NCBI GenBank assembly: GCA_963728145.1
Contig: CAVSJA010000007.1
Coordinates: 992,001-1,056,000 of the forward strand
Length of the DNA: 64,000 bases
Direction: 5' to 3'
From: CAVSJA01 sp963728145
GTDB lineage: Bacteria > Bacteroidota > Bacteroidia > Chitinophagales > Chitinophagaceae
A program made the translations under genes and the position numbers. Below are positions 26,668-36,575 of the stretch, one piece after another (position 1 is the first letter of the stretch; each line of letters begins with the position of its first letter). The notes under the pieces are model-generated. The model saw only the letters and a program-made list of their open reading frames with translations, searched no databases and was not told the origin of the DNA.

Positions 26668-29097
26668 ATGTTCAGAAATTATCTCAAAATAGCGTGGAGG
26701 AATTTGACGAAGTATAAATTCATTTCCTTCATCAACCTTTTTGGCCTGACGGTTGGCCTTACCTGTTGTTTGCTGATACTTACCTATATTCTTCATGAAC
26801 TCAGCTATGACAAGTATCACAATAACTCCGAAAATATCTACCGGGTTACGCGAATATTCAATAACCCGCAGACCAAGGATGTTTCACTTCATTTGGGAAC
26901 AGTATCCCCACCATTTGGTCCCTTGTTGCAAAATGATTTCAAGCAGATCCAGAAAATGACGCGGCTATTGTCGAACGGCAATACCGCATTTCGTTATGAA
27001 GACAAAATATTCTATGAAAACGACTGTTATTTTGCCGACGAATATCTTTTCGATGTATTCAAGGTTGATGTGACAAAAGGAAATCCGAAAAAAGCTCTAA
27101 CAGATCCTTTCAGCGTCATGCTGAAAGAAGACATAGCAAAGAAATACTTTGGTAACGAAGACCCGATCAATAAAACGGTCCGGTTGGATAACAATATCGC
27201 CTGTAAAGTAACCGGCGTATTCAAGGCCTTCCCATCCAATTCGCATGTTCACCCCGGGATCTTGATCTCCTTCAATACGCTAAAGGATACATCTATTTAT
27301 GGAGAAGAAAATCTAAGGACCAATTGGGGCAACAACTCGTTTTTAACTTACATGGTATTGCCAGAGAATACTAATATAAAAAGCATGGAAGCCCAGTTTC
27401 CCGCTTTCATCGACCGGCATATGCCGCGTAATACTAATAGTAGATTTAAACAATCTGAAGGAACATCTCTCACGCTTCAGAAATTGACTGATATTCATCT
27501 TCGTTCTCACCTGGATTATGAAGCAGAAGAAAATGGTGATATCAAACGTGTGTATGTTTTTTCAGCCATCGCATTATTTATATTATTAATTGCCTGCATC
27601 AATTATATGAATCTTGCGACGGCGAGATCTGCATTGCGTGCGAGAGAGATAGGTGTGCGCAAGGTTGTCGGGGCACAGAGAAAAGAATTGATCTCGCAGT
27701 TTTTGAGCGAATCTGTGCTTTTATGTTTTGTAGCAATAATTCTTGCATTTGGTCTTACCGCATTAACATTACCATGGCTCAATGAGGCCTCAGGACAGAA
27801 TTTATCAATTCAAATGCTGATGAGATGGCAGGTTTTGTTGCCATTGTTTTTCGTGCCAATTGTAATTGGAATCGTATCCGGTCTATATCCCGCAATTTTC
27901 CTCTCATCATTCCGGCCTGTGATGGTATTGAAAGGATTGTTCAAAGCTCGTGGGGCAAATATTTCATTCCGAAAGGTCCTGGTAACTGCACAATTCGCGA
28001 TTTCGATAATTCTGATCGTGGCTACTGCGATTGTATTCCAGCAGCTCAAATACATGCAGAACACCAATCTCGGTTTCGATAGAGATCATATCGTAACCAT
28101 GCCTTATTTATCTGGTTTGAATGAGAACTATGAATCATTCAGAAACGAATTGTTGAGCAATTCCAATTTCAAGAATGTCGGACGTTCGGGCAGAATTCCC
28201 ACGGGAAGACTACTGGACGCAATGGGAGCGCGTGTTAGAAGCGGAGATACCCTCGCCCCTTCAAATGTGACTGTTAAATATGTTATGATAGACAAGGATT
28301 TCATGTCTACCTATGGTATAAAGGTGGTTGCAGGACGTGGGTTTTCCAGGGACTTCACAACGGATTCTGCAAGCTTCCTGATCAATGAAGCAGCTGTAAA
28401 AGAACTTGGTTTTGGAAAAAATGAAGACGCCGTTGGGAAACCCTTTGGATATGGTGGAATAGATGGACAATTGATTGGAGTATTCAATGATTTTCATTTT
28501 GAATCCATGCATCAAACCATCGTACCGATGGTACTGCTTATGCCTCGCACTCCGAATTTTTATGGCAACATCTCTGTGAAGATTTCGGGAGCAAATATTG
28601 CAGCCACTTTGGAACACATGGAGAAAACCTGGAAGAAATTTCAACCTGAATCGCCATATAGCTACACATTCATGGATGAAAGATTTGATCGGATCTATCA
28701 GTCCGAAAGCAGACAGGCAACAATCTTCACAGTATTCGCTTTTATTGCCATATTCATCGCATGTCTTGGACTGTTAGGTTTATCTGCATTTGCAATAAGT
28801 CAACGATTGAAAGAGATCGGAATTCGCAAAGTGTTAGGTGCGAGCATTGGCAATATCGTTGGACTCCTATCAAAAGATTTTTTGAAGTTGGTCGTATTGG
28901 CCGCATTGATTGCATTCCCCGTTGCGTGGTATGCAATGAGAAGCTGGCTGAATGATTTCGCATATAGGATAAACATACCATGGTGGATCTTCCTGGTGGC
29001 AGGACTTGTTGCAGCAGCAGTGGCACTGATCACGATTAGCTTCCAGGCAGTGAGAGCCGCGACTGCGAACCCTGTGAAAAGCTTGAGAACTGAATAG
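26668..29097 (+). CDS. FP4: FtsX/MacB-type ABC permease
   Basis: The protein has 809 residues. The first periplasmic domain carries SPPFGPLLQNDF, equivalent to FPLGPQIKRDY in FP6, SPPMGPALKTNF in FP10 and APFGPTLKTEY in FP11, marking a loose subfamily with a GP pair at the start of the domain. TM2 is about 296-318. Coupling motifs are REIGVRKVVGAQ and KEIGIRKVLGAS. Before TM6 it reads YSYTFMDERFDRIYQSESR. It ends NPVKSLRTE, and the stop runs directly into heptamer repeats. The start ATG gives MFRNYLKIAWRN, the canonical opening of the array. Confidence 0.93.
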   Translation: MFRNYLKIAWRNLTKYKFISFINLFGLTVGLTCCLLILTYILHELSYDKYHNNSENIYRVTRIFNNPQTKDVSLHLGTVSPPFGPLLQNDFKQIQKMTRLLSNGNTAFRYEDKIFYENDCYFADEYLFDVFKVDVTKGNPKKALTDPFSVMLKEDIAKKYFGNEDPINKTVRLDNNIACKVTGVFKAFPSNSHVHPGILISFNTLKDTSIYGEENLRTNWGNNSFLTYMVLPENTNIKSMEAQFPAFIDRHMPRNTNSRFKQSEGTSLTLQKLTDIHLRSHLDYEAEENGDIKRVYVFSAIALFILLIACINYMNLATARSALRAREIGVRKVVGAQRKELISQFLSESVLLCFVAIILAFGLTALTLPWLNEASGQNLSIQMLMRWQVLLPLFFVPIVIGIVSGLYPAIFLSSFRPVMVLKGLFKARGANISFRKVLVTAQFAISIILIVATAIVFQQLKYMQNTNLGFDRDHIVTMPYLSGLNENYESFRNELLSNSNFKNVGRSGRIPTGRLLDAMGARVRSGDTLAPSNVTVKYVMIDKDFMSTYGIKVVAGRGFSRDFTTDSASFLINEAAVKELGFGKNEDAVGKPFGYGGIDGQLIGVFNDFHFESMHQTIVPMVLLMPRTPNFYGNISVKISGANIAATLEHMEKTWKKFQPESPYSYTFMDERFDRIYQSESRQATIFTVFAFIAIFIACLGLLGLSAFAISQRLKEIGIRKVLGASIGNIVGLLSKDFLKLVVLAALIAFPVAWYAMRSWLNDFAYRINIPWWIFLVAGLVAAAVALITISFQAVRAATANPVKSLRTE

Positions 29098-29197
29098 GCA
29101 ATAGGCAATGGGCAATAGGCAATAAGCAATAGGCAATAAGTTACCTGCCGGCAGGCAGGTAGAAACGTAAAATAGCAAATAGTAAATAGCAAATAGT
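29098..29197 (+). repeat. Heptamer array plus palindrome between FP4 and FP5
   Basis: GGCAATA/G units (29098-29139) are followed by ACCTGCCGGCAGGCAGGT (29143-29160), which contains the perfect palindrome CCTGCCGGCAGG, and then by AGCAAATAGTAAAT units (29172-29195) up to the FP5 start. Confidence 0.8.
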
Positions 29198-29199
29198 CC

Positions 29200-31632
29200 A
29201 TGAACAACTTTAGAACTACTCTTCGCCACCTTAACAAGCAAAGGCTCAATACAGCACTGCATGTGATTGGGTTGACATTGGGTATGAGTGTTTGTTTGTT
29301 GATCGGACTTTTTCTGAACCATGAATTGAGTTTCGATACCTGGCACAAGAAAGCGGATCGGATTTATCGCATCAATTCTGTTTGGACCAGCAATGGGAAA
29401 GGAAGCTATAGTTTTTCCACACCCATTCCGATTTCAATTGCATTGAGAAAGGAGGTACCGGGACTTGAAACAGTGGCTGCTGCTCACCCGGCATGGGAGC
29501 CGATTATCGAGATCAGTCTGGCAAAACGTTTTGTAGAGAGAAGGCTTTTAATAGCCGAACCTCAATTTCTCGACGTATTTGATGTGGCTGTTATAAAAGG
29601 CAACGGAAAAGAAGCATTAAGTAAACCAGGGAATGCATTACTTTCTGAATCCATCGCGGTAAAATATTTTGGTAATGAAGATCCGGTAGGAAAGACCTTT
29701 AAATTAAATGCCAATCATACTATAACTGTTGCCGGAGTTTATCGGGACATGCCTGCTAACACTCATCTGCCGGCATCGATAATTCTTGCATTTACCAGAA
29801 CCTATGAGGTTCTTGGTTCAACTCCTGATACTTGGACAAATGTTTCTGGTACTTCAACATTTGTTGTAGTGAAAGAAGGATTTCAGATTTCATCACTCGA
29901 GACTGCTTTAAAGGCAATGGCGGATAAGCATATCAATTCAGGTCCGGATATGCCTGCAAATTTCCGAAATGATTTTGCGGTTCAGCCCTTAAAGCAAATT
30001 CATACGGAAACGAAATGGCAGGGAGGCGGACCCTGGACTCAAGCTGTGAATCCGATGTGGCTTTGGTTTTTTGCTTCGATTGGTTTGGCAGTATTGTTTC
30101 TTGCCTGTATCAACTTTATTAATCTTTCAACAGCACAGGCCTTAACAAGAGCCAAAGAAGTTGGAGTAAGAAAGACCATGGGAGCGGCTAGGGGACAATT
30201 GGTAAAACACTTTATGAGTGAAGCATGGTTGCTCGCATCCTTTTCGGGACTTCTTTCCATTTTATTAGTTAAGCTAACCCTTCCATTAATAAATCAGCTT
30301 GCTGACAAGCAAATCAGCTTTGAGCTTTTTAATCAACCCTTATTAATTGCTGCGTTAATATCAGGTATCATTATTACCGGTATTCTCGCGGGCATTTATC
30401 CAGCATGGATAATTTCGAGATTTCAACCAGTAGAAACCCTGAAAGGAACTTACTCTAAAGGTGGCAGAAAGTCGGCTCTGTTGCGTAAAGGATTGGTGAT
30501 TGCGCAGTTTACTATTTCTGTCAGTTTATTGATTGCGCTCACCCTGATTTCGCAGCAGGTTAATTACATGCGCAATGCAAATCTTGGGTTCAATAAAGAG
30601 AATATTATCAATGTGCCGATTGGTGATTCAAAAGCTGTACCGATACTGACCAGGGGTTTGTCAACTATTCCGGAATTATCCGGCTACTCATTTGCTACGG
30701 CAACGCCACTTAATTCGGGTCATTGGGGAACGATGATGAGTCTCACCAACGGTGATGATCCCAACCGGCAATCACTTACTTTGATCATGGCGGATGATAG
30801 TTATTACAAGGTATACGGCTTGCAATTACTGGCCGGAAGGTTTTCAGCCACATCGGATACCATTTACCGTTCTGAAACTTTACCGAAAGAAAGCCGTATT
30901 GAAAAAGTTACTGTTAACAAGAAATTGTTGGATGTGCTTGGACTTGGGAAACCTGAGCAGGCGCTTGGTAAACGATTTTGGATGGGAATGGGAAATGGCA
31001 ATGCAGAGATCGTAGGAGTAGTATCCGACTTTAACACCGCTTCACTTCACCATGCCATTGAGCCAACATTGTTAATGACATTTCCAGAGGTGTACAACCA
31101 GGTTGGCATTAAAATCAAAGCTGGTGGGGATCTCAGCAAAACAATTAAGAGTATTGGAGCAGCATGGAAAACCGCCTACCCTAATGGCGTATTTGAATTC
31201 AAGTTCCTGGACGAGCAGATCGAAACCTATTACAAAGCTGAAGAGCGGCTGTTTTATCTGTTTGAAATATTCGCAGGCATGGCGATGTTAATTTCCTGCC
31301 TGGGTCTTTGGGGACTCGCAAGTTTTGCTTCACAGCAGCGACTCAAAGAAATTGGAATTCGTAAAGTGCTCGGCGCTTCGGTTTCAAATATCACCAGCTT
31401 ACTTTCAAAAGACTTTTTAAGACTCGTTTTTATATCCATTTTAATTGCCACTCCAATTACCTGGTGGAGCATGAATAAATGGTTACAGGACTTTGCATTC
31501 AGAATTAATATCGGATGGTGGGTATTTGCAATGGTGGGAGCGATTGCGTTATTGATTGCTTTGCTGACAGTGAGTTTCCAGGCAATAAAAGCAGCGATTT
31601 CGAACCCGGTAAAGAGTTTAAGAACTGAATAG
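29200..31632 (+). CDS. FP5: divergent FtsX/MacB-type ABC permease
   Basis: The protein has 810 residues. It lacks the usual NYxxxAxRN opening and starts MNNFRTTLRHLNKQRLNTA before TM1. It pairs with FP9: both have NLSTAQA in TM2 instead of STAR, and both share GIK..(about 20 residues)..W-T-Y and FLD-x-I-E-x-Y/F-E-R-L before TM6. TM2 is about 288-310. Coupling motifs are KEVGVRKTMGAA and KEIGIRKVLGAS. TM6 reads LISCLGLWGLASFA, with W where most have F. It ends NPVKSLRTE; the last codons GAATAG are already in phase with the following heptamer repeat. Confidence 0.92.
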   Translation: MNNFRTTLRHLNKQRLNTALHVIGLTLGMSVCLLIGLFLNHELSFDTWHKKADRIYRINSVWTSNGKGSYSFSTPIPISIALRKEVPGLETVAAAHPAWEPIIEISLAKRFVERRLLIAEPQFLDVFDVAVIKGNGKEALSKPGNALLSESIAVKYFGNEDPVGKTFKLNANHTITVAGVYRDMPANTHLPASIILAFTRTYEVLGSTPDTWTNVSGTSTFVVVKEGFQISSLETALKAMADKHINSGPDMPANFRNDFAVQPLKQIHTETKWQGGGPWTQAVNPMWLWFFASIGLAVLFLACINFINLSTAQALTRAKEVGVRKTMGAARGQLVKHFMSEAWLLASFSGLLSILLVKLTLPLINQLADKQISFELFNQPLLIAALISGIIITGILAGIYPAWIISRFQPVETLKGTYSKGGRKSALLRKGLVIAQFTISVSLLIALTLISQQVNYMRNANLGFNKENIINVPIGDSKAVPILTRGLSTIPELSGYSFATATPLNSGHWGTMMSLTNGDDPNRQSLTLIMADDSYYKVYGLQLLAGRFSATSDTIYRSETLPKESRIEKVTVNKKLLDVLGLGKPEQALGKRFWMGMGNGNAEIVGVVSDFNTASLHHAIEPTLLMTFPEVYNQVGIKIKAGGDLSKTIKSIGAAWKTAYPNGVFEFKFLDEQIETYYKAEERLFYLFEIFAGMAMLISCLGLWGLASFASQQRLKEIGIRKVLGASVSNITSLLSKDFLRLVFISILIATPITWWSMNKWLQDFAFRINIGWWVFAMVGAIALLIALLTVSFQAIKAAISNPVKSLRTE

Positions 31633-31738
31633 TGAATAGTGAATGGTGAATGATGAATAGTGAATCAGTATCCATTGACAATTGACATGTGACGATTGCG
31701 GATTCATCATTGACCATTCACCATTGACCATTCACTGA
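31630..31738. repeat. Inverted GTGAATA / CACCATT heptamer element
   Basis: The left arm (31630-31663) is GTGAATA/GTGAATG units continuing the gene's final GAATAG; the right arm (about 31703-31738) is TTCACCATTGACCATT-type units, their approximate reverse complement. A folded transcript would form a stem between FP5 and FP6. Confidence 0.85.
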
Positions 31739-31751
31739 AAAAAATGGAGTT

Positions 31752-34139
31752 ATGTTTAAAAACCTTATCAGAGTCGCATTCAGAAATTTTTGGAAAGACA
31801 AAGGATATAGCATCCTAAATATTCTTGGTCTTACCATTGGAATAACTTTTAGTCTCCTCCTGATATTTTACATCATTGATGAATTGAGTTTTGATCGCTT
31901 CCACAAAAAGGCGGACAGAATCTATCGGGTCGTTTCATATATCAATGAACCGACGAATAAAATGAAATGGACCGCTACCCAGTTCCCGCTTGGACCACAG
32001 ATAAAAAGAGATTATCCGGAAATTGAAGAATCGGTAAGGTTCGTCAATACAGACCGGCGGCTGTACCAGAATGGAGATTTGAAATTTTACGAAGAGAAGA
32101 TTTATTATGCGGATAGCAATGTTTTCAATGTGTTCACCTATGATTTCCTTGAAGGAAACGGGAAAACAGCATTGATGGAGCCGAATTCAATCGTGTTGAC
32201 CAAGTCGCTTGCCGAAAAATATTTTGGCAAAGGAAAAGCGGCTGTTGGCCAATCCCTGCGTACTAATCGGGCTGAGGTTTTTAAAGTAACTGCTGTGATC
32301 AGAGATCACCCGAAAAACGCACATCTTATTTTTAACGCATTAATTTCTGGGAGTTCTCTACCTCGAGATTTCGCCAGCAACTGGGGAGGATTCGGATTCT
32401 TTACGTATGTTCTGTTGAAGCCCAATACGAATGCTGCCGCTCTTGAGAAGAAAATGTTAGCCATGTACGATAAGTATATGGCTTCGATATTCAAGCAGTA
32501 TAATATCAATATCTATTATGGCCTGCAGCTGGTAACCGATATCCATCTGAAATCAGATTTTACCGGTGAGCCAGAGGAATTGGGTAGCATGTCCTATATA
32601 TATATCTTTTCCTCAGTTGCTTTATTCCTATTGCTCATCGCTTGTATTAATTACATGAATATGACCACGGCCAGGTCTGCCCGAAGAGCAAAGGAGATTG
32701 GTATTCGCAAGGTAACTGGTTCTAATCGGTCGCAGTTGGTGCTGCAGTTCCTCCTTGAATCAATCCTCTTGACTTTTATTTCATTGGTATTAAGTCTGGC
32801 GCTCGCATATTTCCTTCTTCCATTATTCAATTCACTATCGGGGAAGTTTATCACATTCGGTTCGCTGGTTAAGCCTGAAATGATTTTGATTTTGGTAGGG
32901 ATAATGCTCTTTGTGGGCTTTTTGGGAGGAAGCTATCCCGCATTTTATCTGGCTAAGTTTAATCCCCTTAGCATATTGAAGGGAAGTTTGTCGAAAGGTT
33001 CAAGCAATGTCACGCTGAGACGGATACTGGTCGTTACCCAGTTCTCCATTTCTATGATCATGCTTATTTGTACCTGGGTTGTCTATGGGCAGTTGAAGTA
33101 TATGCGAAACAAGGACCTTGGATTTGATAAAGAATTAGTCATAACAATGAATGTGGATGGTGGTCAGGAAGTAGTTCGCAAGGTAGAGAGTTTCAGAAAT
33201 GAACTAAAGGCTAATCCCAGGGTTCTCAAAACAAGCTCTGCCAGCACGATTCCTGGTGGGGGAATAAACTTCAATTTGTTTACTGTTGAATCAAAGAATG
33301 GATTTGTTGATAAAGGTGTTGATGTCTATAATGTAGATGAGAATTATTTCAATACGATGAGCATTCCCCTGGTGAAGGGTAGAAATTTTTCCAATGCTGG
33401 CTCCGATACCTCGCATGGCCTGATTGTAAATGAAAGCATGGTTAAGGAATTTGGATGGGGCGATAACCCGCTCGGTAAGAAGATTAAGTATCCGGGAGAT
33501 ACTTCAGGTGCGTACCTGGAAGTAGTTGGAGTAGTGAAAGATTTCCACCAAAAATCCCTGTATAATCCGATTGCTTCCCTGATGTTAACCTATAACAGGT
33601 ATAATAATAATGTGCAGGCTAAGTTGAGCCCAACGGATCTTCAGGGCACCTTAGCCTATATTGAAAATAGCTGGAAGAAAGTATTCCCTGGCCTTTCATT
33701 CTCTTATAAATTCCTTGACCAGGATTTCGATTCGCAATATGCAGCCGATAAGAAGCGTGGAAAACTGTTTACAGTCTTTTCGATAATAACGATCGCTATT
33801 ACCTGCCTTGGATTATTAGGATTGATCGCATTCACAACTCAACAAAGACAAAAGGAGATCAGCATACGCAAGGTAATGGGAGCGGGGATACCTCAGATCA
33901 TCACACTGGTTGCACGAAACTTTGTACTGCTGGTCGGAATATCCTGTCTGATTGCATTTCCTGTTGCCTGGTATTTTATGAATAAATGGTTGCAGATTTT
34001 TCCGTATAACTCGGGTTTGAGCATTACAATATTTGTTTTGTCAGCGCTGGCTGTATTGGCGATCACACTTATTACCGTGAGTTTTCATACGATCAAAGTG
34101 GCGGTTTCAAACCCTGTCAAAAGCCTGCGAACTGAGTAA
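31752..34139 (+). CDS. FP6: FtsX/MacB-type ABC permease with divergent C-terminus
   Basis: The protein has 795 residues. The N-terminal half is ordinary (NILGLTIGI TM1; GP pair in FPLGPQIKRDY; TM2 about 281-303; coupling motif KEIGIRKVTGSN). The C-terminal module differs: coupling motif KEISIRKVMGAG, a helix with VARNFVLLVGISCLIAFPVAW, then FPYNSGLSITIFVLSALA where nearly all others have the R(I/V)-x-I-x-WWVF sequence. It still ends NPVKSLRTE. It is one of only two intact or broken copies without simple repeats downstream: just 49 bp of plain A/T-rich DNA precede FP7. Confidence 0.92.
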   Translation: MFKNLIRVAFRNFWKDKGYSILNILGLTIGITFSLLLIFYIIDELSFDRFHKKADRIYRVVSYINEPTNKMKWTATQFPLGPQIKRDYPEIEESVRFVNTDRRLYQNGDLKFYEEKIYYADSNVFNVFTYDFLEGNGKTALMEPNSIVLTKSLAEKYFGKGKAAVGQSLRTNRAEVFKVTAVIRDHPKNAHLIFNALISGSSLPRDFASNWGGFGFFTYVLLKPNTNAAALEKKMLAMYDKYMASIFKQYNINIYYGLQLVTDIHLKSDFTGEPEELGSMSYIYIFSSVALFLLLIACINYMNMTTARSARRAKEIGIRKVTGSNRSQLVLQFLLESILLTFISLVLSLALAYFLLPLFNSLSGKFITFGSLVKPEMILILVGIMLFVGFLGGSYPAFYLAKFNPLSILKGSLSKGSSNVTLRRILVVTQFSISMIMLICTWVVYGQLKYMRNKDLGFDKELVITMNVDGGQEVVRKVESFRNELKANPRVLKTSSASTIPGGGINFNLFTVESKNGFVDKGVDVYNVDENYFNTMSIPLVKGRNFSNAGSDTSHGLIVNESMVKEFGWGDNPLGKKIKYPGDTSGAYLEVVGVVKDFHQKSLYNPIASLMLTYNRYNNNVQAKLSPTDLQGTLAYIENSWKKVFPGLSFSYKFLDQDFDSQYAADKKRGKLFTVFSIITIAITCLGLLGLIAFTTQQRQKEISIRKVMGAGIPQIITLVARNFVLLVGISCLIAFPVAWYFMNKWLQIFPYNSGLSITIFVLSALAVLAITLITVSFHTIKVAVSNPVKSLRTE

Positions 34140-34188
34140 AAATGAAACATTTCGAAAATATTATTGATTATATGTGTAAACGAGGATT

Positions 34189-36559
34189 ATGATCAAGAAC
34201 TATTTCAAAACAGCGTGGAGAAATCTTCTCGCAAACAAGACCTTTTCTTTGATCAACATATTCGGTCTTGCCCTGGGAATGACTTGTAGTCTTGTGATCA
34301 TGCTTTGGGTGAATGATGAGATCAATAAGAACAGGTTTCATAAAAATGACAAGTACTTATACAGGGTCATGGAGAACCAGTATTATGATGGTGAGATCTC
34401 AACTTTTGAGTCCACACCTGGTATACTGGCGGAAAATATTGTAAAAGATATTCCGGAAATCATCATGGCGAGCCAGTTTCTTTGGGAAACGGACATAGTA
34501 TTTACTGTTGGCGATAAGTTCGATAAGGAAAAGGGTCGCTTTGTGCAAAAGGATTATTTGAAGATGTTTTCATATAAATTATTGAAAGGAGATCCCGCAA
34601 CTGCATTGGTTCGTCCTGATGCAGTTGTTATTTCCCAAAAACTTGCAGATAAGTATTTTAAAGGAGTGGATCCTATAGGTAAAATGATCCGCATCGGCAT
34701 GACGGAAAATGTTGCCGTTACGGGTGTATTGGATGATATCCCTGAGGAATCTGCTCTCAAGTTTGATTACCTGATGAGCTACCAGCTTTGGTGGAAAGAT
34801 AATAATTGGGCGCATGAATGGGGTAATAACGGTCCACGTTGTTATGTCATGCTTGCTCCAACTGCTGATCCGGTAAAGGTTAACGCTAAGATCAAAAATT
34901 ATATCAAGACCAAGAATAAGGATAGCAATGTCGAATTGTTTATTCAGAATTATGGAGAATCTTATTTGTATTCAAGTTGGGAACATGGAAAACAAACAGG
35001 TGGAAGAATTGAATACGTTCGAATATTCACGGTCGTGGCAATTATCATTTTGTTGATCGCCTGTATCAACTTTATGAACCTGGCAACGGCAAAATCGTTA
35101 AAGAGAGCCAGGGAAATAGGCGTTAGAAAAGTGGTAGGCGCCGGAAAGAGGCAATTGATCGGACAGTTTATTGGAGAGTCTCTTTTTGTATGCATTCATA
35201 GCATTGCTTGTATCCATAGCTGCTCGTTGCATTATTACTTCCAACATTTAATAGTCTTACCGAGAAAGAACTGGCCCTGGAATTCGGCGATCCAAAACTT
35301 TGGGCAATTCTACTGGGATTGACAGTGGTTACAGGAATTGTCGCGGGTTCTTATCCTGCATTGTTCATGTCTTCACTTAGACCAATAATGGTCTTAAAAG
35401 GAACATCTAAAATTCAAGTCAGGTGCCTCCTATTTCAGAAAAGGATTAGTAGTATTCCAGTTTGCATTGTCTATTATCCTCATTCTGGGAATGATTGTCA
35501 TCTACCGCCAAATTTCATTTCATCCACAATAAGAACCTTGGATTTGATCGGGAGAATCTGGTCTACATTCCAATGGAAGGAAAACTTGCGAAGAGTATTG
35601 CAACCTTTAAGCAAGAATTGTTACGAGAACCAGGTATCAAAGGAAGTTTCAACCTCGGGACATAGTCCTGTGGAAGTGGGCAGTTCTACAATAGGTGTTA
35701 CATGGCCAGGGAAAGATACCACCAAGACTGATTCTCTTTTCAAATAATCCAATTGGTTTTGATTATGTCAAGACTATGGGTATCCAGCTCATTAACGGCA
35801 GGGACTTTGGAGAGGACTTTGGACGGGATACAATGAATTACCTGATCAATGAAGCTGCCTTGAAAAAGATCGGTTATAAAGACCCGGTAGGAAAACAATT
35901 GACGATGTGGGGGGACACAGGACAGATCATTGGATTAATGAAAGACTTTCATCACAATTCACTTCATGTACCCATTGAGCCTTTGATCATTCGCTTGCAT
36001 AAAAAGAGTTGGGGAGATCCCTGGGGGAATGTTATTGTAAGAACTGAGAGAGGAAAAACAAAGGAGGCAATTGCAAGCATGGAAAAACTGTTTAATAAGT
36101 TCAACTCTGGTTATCCATTTAAATATTTTTTTACTGATGAAGAAATCGCACGTAATTATAAGGCAGAACATACGGTAAGCAAACTTTCCAAGATATTTTG
36201 CATTCCTGGCAATATTCATTTCCTGTCTTGGACTTATTTGGTCTTGTAGCATTTACTGCGGAACAAAAGACCAAGGAAATCGGAATTCGTAAAGTGTTGG
36301 GAGCATCAGTAGGCGGTATCGTTCAGATGTTGTCAAAGGATTTTCTGAAACTGGTTTTGATCGCTGCAGTGATTGCATTTCCTGTAGCATGGTGGGCATG
36401 AATAAATGGTTGCGCGATTTTGCATATCGTGTTGATATAGGCTGGTGGGTATTTGTTGTTGCGGGAGTTGTGGCAATTTTGATTGCATTGTTCACGATAA
36501 GTTTCCAGGCGATTAAAGCGGCAGTCGCAAATCCGGTGAAGAGTTTGCGGTCAGAATAA
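34189..36559 (+). pseudogene. FP7: multiply frameshifted FtsX/MacB-type permease
   Basis: The first third (34189 to about 35187) reads normally: MIKNYFKTAWRN, LWVNDEINKNRFH, GGRIEYVRIF before TM2, coupling motif REIGVRKVVGAG. After that the protein can only be followed by changing frame about nine times, near 35190, 35246, 35410, 35521, 35662, 35738, 36197, 36235 and 36400. Between shifts all family landmarks survive (VAGSYPALFMSSLRPIMVLKG, FRKGLVVFQFALSI, NGRDFGEDFG, KEIGIRKVLGAS, NPVKSLRSE). Eight shifts look like +1 and one like -1; correcting them gives 788 codons, the right family length, and a close FP2/FP15 relative. It is either a decaying gene or an error-rich stretch of sequence. 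FP8 starts 16 bp after its stop. Confidence 0.85.
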
Positions 36560-36575
36560 AAAAGAGGAGTGTTTT

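Noticed and set aside
28800..29348. Two long minus-strand frames across the FP4-FP5 junction
   Set aside because: Antisense to permease coding sequence plus repeat-derived LPIAYC stretches; composition follows the permease in the opposite strand.
35319..36401. Separate small genes in the FP7 region
   Set aside because: Each piece matches a consecutive part of one permease (AGSYPA region, second periplasmic domain, last helices), so they are fragments of one frameshifted gene.
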